A program made the position numbers and the translations under genes. From Maratus speciosus (taxonomy: Eukaryota > Arthropoda > Arachnida > Araneae > Salticidae), in NCBI GenBank assembly GCA_963932465.1, contig OZ010791.1:155107915-155171914 (forward strand): a stretch of DNA of 64,000 bases, given 5' to 3'. The notes below the pieces were generated by a model. It did no database searches. It worked only from the letters and a program-made list of their open reading frames with translations, and had not been told where the DNA came from. Of this stretch, positions 34,461-45,016 are shown in pieces (within the stretch, counting starts at the first letter, position 1; the number at the start of each line of letters is the position of its first letter).

Positions 34461-34912
34461 CAGGCACTTTAAGAAATTGCCGAATTTGGCAGCCAAATAT
34501 AAGTTACTTTAAAGAAAAGCAGCTTGGATAAAGCTGTCTAATTTCGCGAAATTCTCATTCATTATATTGATAAAAATTAGTATTTGAATCTCCTATATTC
34601 GGTTTCCACTAAATTGAGCTTCGTGTGTTTGCATGATATAAGTTGACTTTTTTTAAATAAGGATTATGAAAGCTACCTCTTCCTCCCGGCACTGGCCGGA
34701 AGGACTTTTTATTTTTTTAATTTTGTGTTGCGATACTTTTTGATCACCCTGCATAACTGAGACATACTACAACAACTTACAATGACATACATATTAATGC
34801 TTATTCTGAACCACAGTTCTTAAAACGACGGTATTCGGAGAATATGTACCTGTTTTAAACATAAGTACAAAAAAAGTGATCTTGAAAAAACTAAATAAAG
34901 GGTTATAATAAT

Positions 34913-35801
34913 CAGAGTTCGTTGACATATATGAATGGATATAGTATATCATGATATATATCTTGATATATATCCGATATTTATTTTCAAAATATCAAGA
35001 TTTTTGATGTTTTCATATTATTTGCTATTTATTTTTTAAATTTCAAGATGTTTGATATTTTCTATATTTGATATTTATTTTCAAATATCACTGTACAAGA
35101 TATTTTTGATGTTTTCAATCAAAACAAGTATAAATCAAATTTTCAACTGTTATTGACTGTGTCATTCTGTAGATAAAGATCTTTTGTCTCTGGCATTGAC
35201 TTTTTAGCCAAAGAAGAAAAGAAATGTCCAAACAAAAGTCCAAGCATTATGCTTGAAGTTTTTATTGTTAAATGTAGAACTAATAATTATGTGGGACTTA
35301 ATTTAGAATAGACATTGTAGATAATCCGTTATATACAACTTCGTTAGAAAAGAATCTTTTCTGGTTTTGGTTTAGTTTAGTTTAAACTGTACAACATGTT
35401 GAGAAATAAAAAATAAGATAAGCTTACATTTATGTTAAATTTTTTCAAAAAAAAAAATTGTATATAAAATTTTGTTTTATAAATTTCTGATTTCTTGGCA
35501 GTTGGTACTGGATCCTATAGTTCCCCGCCCCCCCTTTTTTTTTGGATAAGTGTATTAAAGCAAATTGTTTCTGTTCTCAATAGTTGATCTTCAATTTTGT
35601 TCTAAGCCAAAGAATAATAATAAAAAAAAATATGCATTTTTAGTACATTGTTTAATTAAGTTTTCATGTTAAGTGCAATATGTTTTAGTTTCTAAATTAT
35701 ACTATGCTTTAAAATATTTGTTATGAGCAGTAAGTTAAATGTTTTGAAAATATCGGATATTTTTGATATTTTCGAAAATATCATGATATTTACGAAACCT
35801 G
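34913..35801. mobile_element. hAT-like element, 889 bp, perfect 8-bp duplication
   Basis: The ends CAGAGTTCGT and ACGAAACCTG are inverted with mismatches. Both sides are flanked by the identical 8-bp word ATAATAAT. The interior near both ends is dense in 'atatc/gatat' palindromes (for example 'gatattttcgaaaatatc' near 35775). No coding frame was seen. Confidence 0.75.
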
Positions 35802-35809
35802 ATAATAAT

Positions 35810-36229
35810 TACTGGTTAAAGGTTATATTATTCTATAAAAATATAATAATTATTTATTTATCTTAATCACTCTAGCATATGAATGACAGTTACCAATAAG
35901 GTTTTGTTATTTATTTGTTTCTTTTTTAACATTTCTCCACTTGAAAATGTTTTCAGGTTGCGGAAGGAAAAAGTTTAAAGTATGCTTTTATTGTTTTCTC
36001 CATTTCATTTTATTTATTTATTTTATCTTTTGTGTGCTAATTTTCTTCTGTCACACTTCAGAAAAAATTCAGTATTATTAACATCAAATTGTACAATCAA
36101 GCTGTTTAGAAAAAAAAGAAACCATGAATTATTCTTTAGGTAATTAAATAAAGACTTGTAAAATACAGTTTTAAAAAACAAACTTACTAATATTTTAAAA
36201 GGACATCAATTTGAAACATTTTACGAAAG
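35810..36229. other. AT-rich DNA, nothing recognised
   Basis: A (TTTA)n stretch lies near 36008. There are no other features. Confidence 0.4.
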
Positions 36230-36760
36230 TTTACAAGCCAGCTCTCCCAGACTTATTAATTACTATCGTTAAGAGTGTCTTACTGAGAAATGCAATGACG
36301 CTCTTGACATTTAGAATTATTAAAGACAAATGGCGAGTTCAAATAAATGCTGTTATTTCATGAAAGTTTTTAATGACTATGCTTAGAATACATAGTTCAT
36401 AATTATTGCTGAGCGATTATACGCTAACATGTATATTTTTTGCATTTAAAATGTATCTGAGTTGAGGAAATCTGAAGTAATGATACGATATTTAAAATAT
36501 TTTTAGAAGAGAAAATTTAATCTTTTTAATAAATTACTGAGTTTAGATGTCGCTAAGGAATGATTTCTTTAAGAATTTTCTGGAACACTTCATTATCATT
36601 TAGATAAAAGTTTTTTTTGAAAATCTTGAAAGTTTTTATTTTTTATCTTTTCAAATGGATTTATTTGTTTTGTTTTTTTCACTTTTTAAAATTCTAATAG
36701 GGATTACATTTATTTAAGAGAGATTGTTTTAATACTATCTTATGTCATTTGTTTACATTT
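36230..36760 (+). repeat. Dispersed copy of the satellite-founder repeat
   Basis: The leader words 'ttactgagaaatgcaatgacg.tcttga', 'tagaattattaaagacaaatggcgagttcaaataaatg' and 'gagttgaggaaatctgaag' precede one monomer-like block ('gatgtcgctaaggaatgatttctttaagaattttctggaacacttcattatcattt'). The leader matches 46740-47000 almost word for word in the same order. Confidence 0.75.
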
Positions 36761-36868
36761 ATCCACAGTTTGTTTTCTTTATTTATTCGTACTATTGTCA
36801 TAATAAAAGGCTTGAATTCACTTCACAAGAAAAACAAGTTGGAAATTGCTCGTCAAACGTGGCAAATG

Positions 36869-37765
36869 AGGTGCGTTCGTACTATAACTAGTTTTATAAT
36901 TATTTTTTGCACTCCATATTGTACTGAATGTATATTTTTTTGCGCTTCATAAGTGCATAGTCTGTAACATCATTAAAATGCACTTACAATAATTTTTTCC
37001 CCATTCCCCGTACTGTAACGGAAAACTTTTGACTGTCCCTGTAATTAAACTATACATTCGATTTTCATAAAATTTGAAATGGCTCGACAAAATTTTGCAG
37101 CAATTATATATTTAAAATTTCAGACCATTCGGAAGGCTGTAAAATCATTAAAATGCATTTGCAATAATTTTTTCCCATTGGCCATAATGTAACGGAAAAC
37201 TTTTGGGTGTCCCTGTAATTAAACTATACATCCAATTTTCATAAAATTGGAAATGGCTCAACAAAATTTTGCAGCAATTATATATTAAAAATTTCAGACC
37301 ATTCGGAAGGCTGTAAAATCATTAAAATGCATTTGCTATAATTTTTTCCCATTGGCCGTCATGTAACGGAAAACTTTTGGGTGTCCCTGTAATTAAACTA
37401 TACATCCGATTTTCATAAAATTGGAAATGGCTCGACAAAATTTTGCAGCAATTATATATTAAAAATTTCAGACCATTCGGAAGTCTGTAACATCATTAAA
37501 ATTCACTTGCAATAATTTTTCCCATTGGCCGTAATGTAAAGAAAAACTTTTGACTGTCCCTGTAATTAAACTATACATCCGATTTTCATAAGATTGGAAA
37601 TGGCTCGACAAAGTTGTGCAGCAATTATATATTAAAAATTTCAGATCATTCGGTCGGGTAGTTTTTGCTCTGTTACATGTGGACGGACGGACAGACAGAC
37701 GGACGGACAGACGGACTGAACGACGACTATAGGTGCTACGTATTTATATAATTACGAACGCACCT
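36869..37765. mobile_element. Element with AGGTGCGTTCGTA ends and internal tandem array, copy 1
   Basis: The left end AGGTGCGTTCGTA (36869-36881) is inverted by 'acgaacgcacct' ending at 37765. The right end is itself a hairpin ('aggtgctacg...attacgaacgcacct', 37731-37765). The interior has about four 180-bp units and a (GGAC/AGAC)n run at 37681-37715. Confidence 0.65.
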
Positions 37766-38640
37766 AATAAGTACATAATCTGTAACATCATTAAAATGCA
37801 CTTACAATAATTTTTTCCCCATTCCCCGTAATGTAACGGAAAACTTTTGACTGTCCCTGTAATTAAACTATACATTCGATTTTCATAAAATTTGAAATGG
37901 CTCGACAAAATTTTGCAGCAATTATATATTTAAAATTTCAGACCATTCAGAAGGCTGTAAAATCATTAAAATGCATTTGCAATAATTTTTTCCCATTGGC
38001 CATAATGTAACGGAAAACTTTTGGGTGTCCCTGTAATTAAACTATACATCCGATTTTCATAAAATTGGAAATGGCTCAACAAAATTTTGCAGCAATTATA
38101 TATTAAAAATTTCAGACCATTCGGAAGGCTGTAAAATCATTAAAATGCATTTGCTATAATTTTTTTCCCATTGGCCGTAATGTAACGGAAAAATTTGGGT
38201 GTCCCTGTAATTAAACTATACATCCGATTTTCATAAAATTGGAAATGTCTCGACAAAATTTTGCAGCAATTATATATTAAAAATTTCAGACCATTCGGAA
38301 GGCTGTAAAATCATTAAAATGCATTTGCTATAATTTTTTCCCATTGGCCGTAATGTAACGGAAAACTTTTGGGTGTCCCTGTAATTAAACTATACATCCG
38401 ATTTTCATAAAATTGGAAATGGCTCGACAAAATTTTGCAGCAATTATATATTAAAAATTTCAGACCATTCGGAAGTCTGTAACATCATTAAAATTCACTT
38501 GCAATAATTTTTCCCATTGGCCGTAATGTAAAGAAAAACTTTTGACTGTCCCTGTAATTAAACTATACATCCGATTTTCATAAAATTGGAAATGGCTCGA
38601 CAAAATTTTGCAGCAATTATATATTAAAAATTTCAGATCA
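36954..38640 (+). repeat. Tandem array, about 180-bp monomer, in two blocks
   Basis: The monomer includes 'attaaaatgcatttgcaataatttttcccattggccgtaatgtaacggaaaacttttg', 'tgtccctgtaattaaactatacatccgattttcataaaattggaaatggctcgacaaaattttgcagcaattatatatt' and 'ttcagaccattcggaag'. Block 1 (36954-37650) has about four units and block 2 (37768-38645) about five. They are separated by the hairpin end and the GGAC run. Units are over 90 percent alike by eye. Confidence 0.95.
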
Positions 38641-38757
38641 TTCGGTCGGGTAGTTTTTGCTCTGTTATATGCGGACGGACAGACAGACGGACGGACAGAC
38701 AGACGGACTGAACGACGACTATAGGTGCTACGTATTTATATAATTACGAACGCACCT
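37766..38757. mobile_element. Second, adjacent copy of the AGGTGCGTTCGTA element
   Basis: It begins 'aataagtacataatctgtaacatc', paralleling 'cataagtgcatagtctgtaacatc' of copy 1. It ends with the same GGAC run (38673-38708) and hairpin (38723-38757). It differs from copy 1 mainly by one extra internal monomer, so the pair is a tandem segmental duplication with changed monomer number. The left terminal repeat is shared or lost. Confidence 0.7.
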
Positions 38758-38759
38758 AA

Positions 38760-39277
38760 AAAGTATGAAACTTTTCTTTCCCTTTCACTTGGTACGAATT
38801 TCAATAAAGTAAGTTGGGAGGATATTTATTTCGATGGATTTAATTTAAAATTTTAAGCATGTAGTGACATTGATCTTATTTTTTAAGAATATTTTTTCAA
38901 TATAATGTTGAAAAAAATTTACATTTTTCACGCAGATTGCACAGACACGCCAAATCTAACATGTTTGAAAATCGCTGGATCTGCACTGAAGAAAGGAGTC
39001 CAGGGAAGCATTTTTGTGCAGGGGTGCATACAGGGGCACCATTTGGGGAGGACTGGGGAGGGGCAATAGCCCCCCCCCCCCCAAGGAATTAGACATTTCT
39101 GAGCGTACCCTCTAACACAAGTCAAAAATTAAAAAAAAACCTTCTGGAAGGAAACGTGTGGGATTAATAAAAATATATTATTATGTGACTATCAAAGGCG
39201 TAATAGACGATGCACACGTAATTGCGTATTTCAAAGTTAAATAGACTCAAAATATGAAAAATAACTTTAAAAGATTC
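38760..39277. other. Unassigned sequence with G- and C-tracts
   Basis: 'ggggtgcatacaggggcaccatttggggaggactggggagggg' is followed by a C-run (39070-39083). This resembles one end of a hAT-like element, but no partner was found. Confidence 0.35.
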
Positions 39278-39670
39278 TTAAGTCTGCTCTCAAATCCAAA
39301 CTCTTCTAACATATTCACAAAACTAATTTTAACCTTAGGCGCGTGAAATTGGTTACAGGTGTTATTAAAAACTATGAAATCGGTTTTCCATTTTCTGATA
39401 AAGGTGAAAGGCCTTTAAGAAAATGCTGTCAAAATTGCTACTTTGTACGAAATTTCCGGACGCTATAGTCCGAGGAAGGTAGTTATGATACAGCAATCGC
39501 TTATAACTCAAGACATGATCCTACTATTTATTGAAAAATGTAAAATGCTATTCAGTTCCAAATCGCTTCAATAATCACGTCGAAGAATTTCATGCTTTTC
39601 GGTTTAGAAATAAGTCCATGAATGTATCAAAAAATTTCACGTTCTTGAGGAGAAAAACATATTTTAGAGA
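39278..39670 (+). mobile_element. TTAA MITE, family A copy 4 (truncated)
   Basis: It starts TTAAGTCTGCTCTCAAATCCAAA and shares 'aaatgctgtcaaaatt', 'gcttataactcaa', 'cagttccaaatcgcttc' and 'aatgtatcaaaa' with the copy at 24375-24801. The right terminal repeat is not preserved. Confidence 0.65.
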
Positions 39671-40079
39671 ACTCGTTTCAAATAACACTTATTCATTATA
39701 TGAAAATTTAGAAAGTATAACTGTAAGGGTTTTTTTTTCGAAATTTGATTTTTTTTTGTTTGAGAAAAAGCTCTGTTATAGGCAGGTTTCGTTTTTGCAA
39801 GTTTTACTGTAATACTTCTATGCTCTTTAGAGGTTTGCAGGTCACCAGTGGATGTTATAACATTCTTAGAGGATACCTGTGAAACGGAAGCTGTCTAGAA
39901 CAGAATCCTCTCATAAACAGAAAACTTTCATAGTCAGTATCTTTAAGTTCTACCTGCTAAGACGGAAGGCTGTCAAAAACGGAATTTTTCATAGATCTTT
40001 TGCGATTTTGTAGTAGAGTTTTTTACTGTTTTTGTATCCATGATTCAGTATAAATTTCTATTTCGCAGGTTTCAGACCC

Positions 40080-40480
40080 TCCGAACCCCACCCTTGGCTA
40101 TGTACACCGCTCTCAAAGAACACCCCCCCCCCCCAAGAAAGTTCTTAAATGCCGCCCCCGGTTTTATATAAAATGTGCTTTTTTCTGAAGTAGGAAAAAA
40201 GCACATTTTGACTAATGAAATTAAATGATATACTTCTGTGAGTTTTATTGCCACACATTTAAATTTAAAATATGGTAATAACTTATTTACCATACAACTT
40301 AAAATCAGAATTAACATTAAAAATTAATAAATAATTGAATAAAAGCAAATTAAAGCCTGCGTTACGTGTGTGACACTCTCCACGGAATCGCCCTGTATTG
40401 CTTCTACTAAATTTTGCGAATTTTTTTGAAATTGGCGTTAAATTTGGTTGAAAATCCTGCGTGATATAAGCTAAAAACAT
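40080..40480. other. Unassigned sequence with a C-tract and hairpin
   Basis: A C-run lies at 40121-40133. 'tgtgcttttttctgaagtaggaaaaaagcaca' forms a strong hairpin at about 40173-40205. Short minus-strand frames are not convincing. Confidence 0.4.
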
Positions 40481-40789
40481 GCATGAAGTTTTGAACTTTT
40501 TAAAAAACTCGCTATATCTCCAAGAATATATGTACTTTTCTTACAAAAATCAGTAAACATGTTGCGCAAGATCCACAAATTTGTATTCTGGAGCGATAGA
40601 TCATCTCGTGCATTTTAATTTACAGGGTGATCCCAAGTATTATTTTTTTCTTTGATTTTTTTTTGCTGGACCCCTAATTGTCCCCCTTATCAAATCGACG
40701 TTGATAAATATGAGATCAAACCTGTTTTGTTTTTTTTATCCTGAAATTCTAGAAGAATCTGACAAATATATTGCTAAATATTTGACAAA

Positions 40790-40833
40790 ATATCTAAAAG
40801 TGAAAGTGGCCGGTCATTAATGGCCATATAGTG
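40790..40833. mobile_element. Tc1-type terminal fragment
   Basis: 'tggccggtcattaatggccatatagtg' followed by TA is the inverse of a CACTATATGGCCA end, as in the 15117-16894 element. The left partner end was not found, so only the terminus is called. Confidence 0.5.
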
Positions 40834-40839
40834 TATATT

Positions 40840-41100
40840 TTTGCATTTAAAATATATAAAAATCAGCAGTAAAGGTAAAACATTTTCAATACAGTTAGAC
40901 GAGAAACTTTTTGATATATTAATGATGTTAAATGTCGCTAAGAGACGGCTCTTTTAAGAGATTTTGAACAAACTTCAACATCATTAGATGAAAGATTTGT
41001 AGAAAGTCTTAAAATTATTTACTTTCTAATGTTTTGAATTTTTTAAAACTTTCCTTAAATTTTAATAAGAGTGATATTAAAAGAGGAAAATTTATTTCAA
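40840..41100 (+). repeat. Dispersed copy of the satellite-founder repeat
   Basis: 'tttttgcatttaaaatatataaaaatcagcag', 'cattttcaatacagttagacgagaaact' and one monomer ('aaatgtcgctaagagacggct.ttttaagagattttgaacaaacttca..atcattagatgaaag.tttgtagaaagtctta') occur in the same order as at 46960-47120. Confidence 0.65.
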
Positions 41101-41102
41101 TA

Positions 41103-41270
41103 CAGTAAAGCCTCCATAAAAGAAACTCTCAAATAATGGATACTTCTATATAACGAACACTTTTTCACTCGGTTATTTGTATGCTTTTAAACTCTGAATA
41201 GCGAATTCCCCCAAATAGTACACGAAGGGGAAGTCCAGGAGTGTCCCAGTATATAGAGGTTTTTCAGTGA
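41103..41270. mobile_element. pogo-like MITE
   Basis: It starts TACAGTAAAGCCTCCATA and ends 'agtatatagaggtttttcagtga', an imperfect inverted repeat of the CAGT(A/G)AA-CCTC type seen in pogo/Tigger relatives. Confidence 0.55.
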
Positions 41271-41401
41271 AAATTATGCAAAACTAAATTTATTCTCAAT
41301 CTTTTTTCCATATTTTTCACCATATTAAGTCCTTATATGAATTGGGATGAGATCACTTTACATAAAAATATTAATTAAGGATATTATATCATCCATACAT
41401 A

Positions 41402-41865
41402 CCGGGTGATTCAAAAGTCCGGTGCGAAAAAAAAAAAAAAAAAGATCTATTGTTCGGAGAGACATGCGGTTTGCAGATAAAGATTCGGCGTGGTACGGGA
41501 TTTTGTATGGCACCAACAACAAAATTAGTTCAAAATCTCGATAATATAGGGCGCTATTACAGATAATTGTATGGAATAATTCCATATTGCTTACACAACG
41601 TAAGATTTGGATGCAAAAACATTAGGAAATGCTGCATATACACTTTTTTGTACCCAAACCTTGCGTTCTGCGAGCAATAGGGAATTATTCCATGGAATTA
41701 TCTGCAATAGCGCCCTGTATTATCGAGATTTTGAACTAATTTTGTTGTTGGTACCATACAAAATCCCGTACCCCGCTGAATCTTTATCTGCATGTCTTTT
41801 CGACCCATAGATCTTTTTTTTTTTTATCGCGTTTTACTTGCGCACCAAACTTTTGAATCACCCGG
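41402..41865. mobile_element. Fold-back mariner-type MITE, about 464 bp
   Basis: The arms of about 200 bp pair from 'ccgggtgattcaaaagt' to 'acttttgaatcacccgg', including 'gataaagattcggcg', 'gggattttgtatgg.acca' and 'agttcaaaatctcgataata'. TA flanks both ends. The two open frames inside (67-75 codons) are mirror images of each other, reflecting symmetry and not coding. Confidence 0.9.
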
Positions 41866-41875
<10 letters not shown>

Positions 41876-41913
<38 letters not shown>

Positions 41914-41935
41914 TTATTTATTTATTTATTTTTCA
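41876..41935. repeat. (AT)n followed by (TTTA)n
   Basis: An AT dinucleotide run of about 34 bp is followed by several TTTA units. It begins at the right edge of the fold-back element. Confidence 0.9.
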
Positions 41936-42640
41936 TTTCACGCAGTAGAATTTTCATTAAATTTTGTTGAGGGGGATATTTTTTCGATAGACTAAATTTA
42001 AAATTTTGTAGAACATAATTACATTCTTATTTTCAGAGCAGTGACTCCCAAACTATGTGAGCTCTAAAACTGCGGGTGATGTTTTGGTGGAAGAACCTCC
42101 GGTCAAGTATTCAAAATTTATAATTCATTGTATCTGCTGCAAAAAATATATCGCAAACAATGGAGTAAAACTTCATTTTGAAAGAGGATAAGTAAATAAC
42201 TTTGTGAAAAACAGTATTTTTGTGAAAAACTATAAATTTGAGCAGAGGGCAAGCTTGAATCTTAAATTAAGAAAGTTCCAATAAGGATACAGACACTGTC
42301 GCTGGTGATAAACAATATCATAAATAATATTTAATTTTAAAGTGTTTTCGTTTAATAACAAATTATTTAATAAATGTATTTTTCCTTACATAATAATTAA
42401 AGAGTTTGATGATTTCTCTTTCACATTTGTATTACCTATTACCGTTCTCGCGCATATGCGTGCAAAAGTTCTCTTTTTTTCATGATAGATTTTACAAAAG
42501 GCTACAATTTAGCGATGAGATGGTTTCAGTCGAGCACGGGCTGGAAACAGTCTCGGAATCGGACTCGAGATAAAAAAAATATATATATATTCATAAAAAA
42601 AAGGAAAAACTTTCTATTCGAAAAACTACAATGTACTCTT

Positions 42641-42696
<56 letters not shown>

Positions 42697-42835
42697 GTAA
42701 AAAAACAGCTTCAAAGGGTATTGTTATCAATGGGCTGTAGGTAGAAATATTCTACCAGATTCTGAAGCTTGAAAAAGCCAGTGCTAGTACCATAAAAAAG
42801 ACACAGCATATCGCTTGTCTGTCCTCTCTTTGTGC

Positions 42836-43355
42836 CTAACCCTTTATCTACTGCCGGTACTTATAAGCATCATTAAAATAACTTGTTATAAAATTCATTT
42901 AATACATTGATTAGTTATAAACAGTTTAGAATGAGTTATAGATACACATTACTTTATCTCGTTCCAAAAGCATTATTGGTTGCGCAAAACAAAAATACTT
43001 TTTAAAGGATGGTTTCTTTTGCCTTTGCATCGTTTCAGCTTTCTTGGCGTTGAGGGCGGAGGGGGGTAATTCGGAAATATTTCTATATTTTTATTGTAAG
43101 AACATTATATTTGTACATTTCCTAATTCTATGAAATACTAAGAAAAACATTTAAAATAAAAGATTTGAGGGGGATTATAAATATTGCACAAAATCTCTAT
43201 AAATTCAAATTTAATTAATCCTTCTAAATCCTCCAATCCTCCTAAATTTTTTTAAATGATTATGTAAATCTTCTAATGTAGTTAAAAGAATTCAAGAAAA
43301 ATGCTTTAGAAGATAAAATTTTCATGGATTCACAATTCAGTACATAAAGGGTTAA
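42836..43355 (+). mobile_element. TTAA MITE, family C copy 1, 520 bp
   Basis: It starts CTAACCCTTTATCTACTG (TTAA mutated to CTAA) and ends CAGTACATAAAGGGTTAA. The whole interior is repeated in reverse orientation at 45646-46183, with shared words such as 'aagcattattggtt', 'gcctttgcatc.tttcagctttcttg' and 'ttaagaacattatatttgtacatttcctaattcta'. Confidence 0.85.
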
Positions 43356-43786
43356 GAGGCTACTTCACTCACGCGGAAATACGCATTCGCTAATGTTAAT
43401 CCTATGGAAGAAATTTTTTATGATATCTCGTTTCCATTTCAATATTTGTAAACGATTTTCTTTTGCATTGGCTAGCTGAGATCGATCTGTACAAAGGCCG
43501 ATTTTTACCCTTTTCAATTTTGTTTACAGATTTTTTTTTTTATTAGAATATTTTTACTTTCGGAACGGGTTTCGAAAGTGAAAGTATTCTCATTAAAAAA
43601 ACCAGCAAAGAAAATCGAAAAAGTAAAAAACGGCAATTCGTACAGATCGATCTCACCTACGCAATACAAAAACAATCATTTAAAAATATTGAAATGCAAG
43701 CGAGCAATGCAATCTTAAAAAATTTCTTAAATAGGATTAGCATTAGCGAACGGATGTTTCCGCGTGAGTGAAGTATAGATCTTTAA
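43352..43786. mobile_element. Palindromic TTAA MITE, family D copy 1
   Basis: The ends are TTAAGAGGCTACTTCACTCACGCGG and the inverse of 'ccgcgtgagtgaagtatagatctttaa'. The arms pair through 'cgctaatgttaatcctat', 'tttccatttcaatatttgtaaacga' and 'gagatcgatctgtac', meeting near 'ttactttcggaacgggtttcgaaagtgaaag'. It shares its left TTAA with the family C MITE. A fragment of the same end is found at about 44314-44342. Confidence 0.85.
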
Positions 43787-44217
43787 AGACCTTTTCTAAA
43801 ATTACCGGAAAACAGAACTCATGTTTTTTTTTTCCATTGTTGCACAATGATATAAAAAAAAATAATAAGATTTGTGACTTTTGCAGATTTCTGCCAGTGG
43901 TTGTTGGGTATAAATAACAAATTTACTATTGTAAACGTATTTTCAGAGGCATGAAAATCACGAAATGTTGTCACGAGTATTTATTATTAATTATTATTTC
44001 TACGCAAGAAGATATTTTTAAATGAGAAAATTAATCTTGAAACAATTTTAAAAGGTTATTAATAATTTTCTACTACGCACTTTCAGTATCAGATTCCGGA
44101 TCTGATGACAAAAACTTTTTTCCAATCTCGGGCGGCAAGGATTTCAAGAAGTTGGGCTCGGGTAGTCTCGGGATCCAAAAAAAAAAAAAAGCCCGAACTC
44201 ATCTCTACTGCATATTA

Positions 44218-45014
44218 CAGTGAAACCTCCCTGTGCGACCACCTCCATTAAGCGACCACCTCCCTTAACGACCATTTTTTCATGGAATGAAATTTATTCC
44301 CATTGGATCATAGCGAGCGGATGTTTTCGCGTGAGGGAAGACCTAATTTTACCTCTAGACCACCCCAGTTGAACTCCCTCCATGAGCCGCCCATTTTTTT
44401 GGAAGAAAATTAAACAAATTCCGTTTTTTTCTAGTCACTTGAAGAAGTTTCATTAGAATAATAATTCCGGAGAGCGCATTATTCACCAAACTTCTAAACT
44501 AAGTTCAGAATTTTTATTTAATCCGGTAATTTTTAAGTGTTTAAACCCCTTTGTGCCTTTTTAGGCAATGGATTTAACTCTGATGACAAAGTTAGGATGA
44601 CGGCCAAAGAATTCCCCTGCCCTATTCTGTCAGGAAACTTTCAAAGAAATAGACAAATTAATGAAATCGTCATTATTTGTTACCGTCCAAAAAAAATTGT
44701 ATTTATTGACTGAACTTCTAAACGACTTGGAAATAAAAGTTATAGAAGGTAAAACCGTAAAATCAAAGCAAACGTCAATGAATTCCTTTTTTAAACTCTG
44801 CAACTTATGTAACTTATGTACAATTAACTTTTGTTTTGATACTTAAATTTTCATATTTTTCCTAATGTGAAAAATAAATTTTAGAAACATTAATTGTTAC
44901 CTTTTTTCAACAATTAAAATATAGATTTAAACCTGACCTCCATTAAGAGACCACCTCTCGGAGCGACCAATTTTCATTGGAACGGAAAGTGGTCGCTTTA
45001 GGGAGGTTTTACTG
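44218..45014 (+). mobile_element. Tigger/pogo-like element, 797 bp
   Basis: It is flanked by TA on both sides. The left end is CAGTGAAACCTCCCTGTGCGACCACC and the right end is the inverse of 'agtggtcgctttagggaggttttactg'. These are typical Tigger-type ends. It encloses a transposase tail remnant and is internally deleted. Confidence 0.85.
44585..44800 (+). pseudogene. Tigger-like transposase carboxy-terminal remnant
   Basis: The frame covering 44661-44846, with its upstream extension, reads ETFKEIDKLMKSSLF, LYLLTELLNDLE and KSKQTSMNSFFK. The KQT.(M/I)..FF motif close to the protein end is the usual tail of Tigger/jerky-type transposases. The DDE domain is absent. It lies in sense within a Tigger-type element, which supports the reading. 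Confidence 0.6.
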
Positions 45015-45016
45015 TA

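Larger units (their letters stand above)
32236..34679. mobile_element. Element bounded by 'aggtagctttc' inverted ends with internal tandem array
   Basis: 'taggtagctttctttacaaaaaagctacct' forms a hairpin at 32236-32265, and the matching inverse 'gaaagctacct' occurs at 34669-34679. Between them lie about six 327-bp tandem units. The layout (terminal hairpin, inverted end, internal array) is shared with the element at 36869-38757. The superfamily is not recognised. Confidence 0.5.
42509..44210. mobile_element. hAT-like element with nested insertions
   Basis: The left end 'tagcgatgagatgg' and right end 'gaactcatctctactg' are inverted with mismatches. Subterminal 'gggctgg...agtctcgg' and 'gggctcgggtagtctcgggatcc' also face each other. 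Within it lie a poly-A run (42647-42692) and two TTAA MITEs (42836-43355 and 43352-43786). Target duplications were not identified. Confidence 0.5.

Noticed and set aside
37681..37720. GGAC/AGAC run as part of a CRISPR-like array
   Set aside because: It is a short tetranucleotide microsatellite without spacers, in a clearly eukaryotic repeat.
41358..41810. Two similar 67-75-codon frames on opposite strands
   Set aside because: They are mirror images caused by the fold-back MITE.
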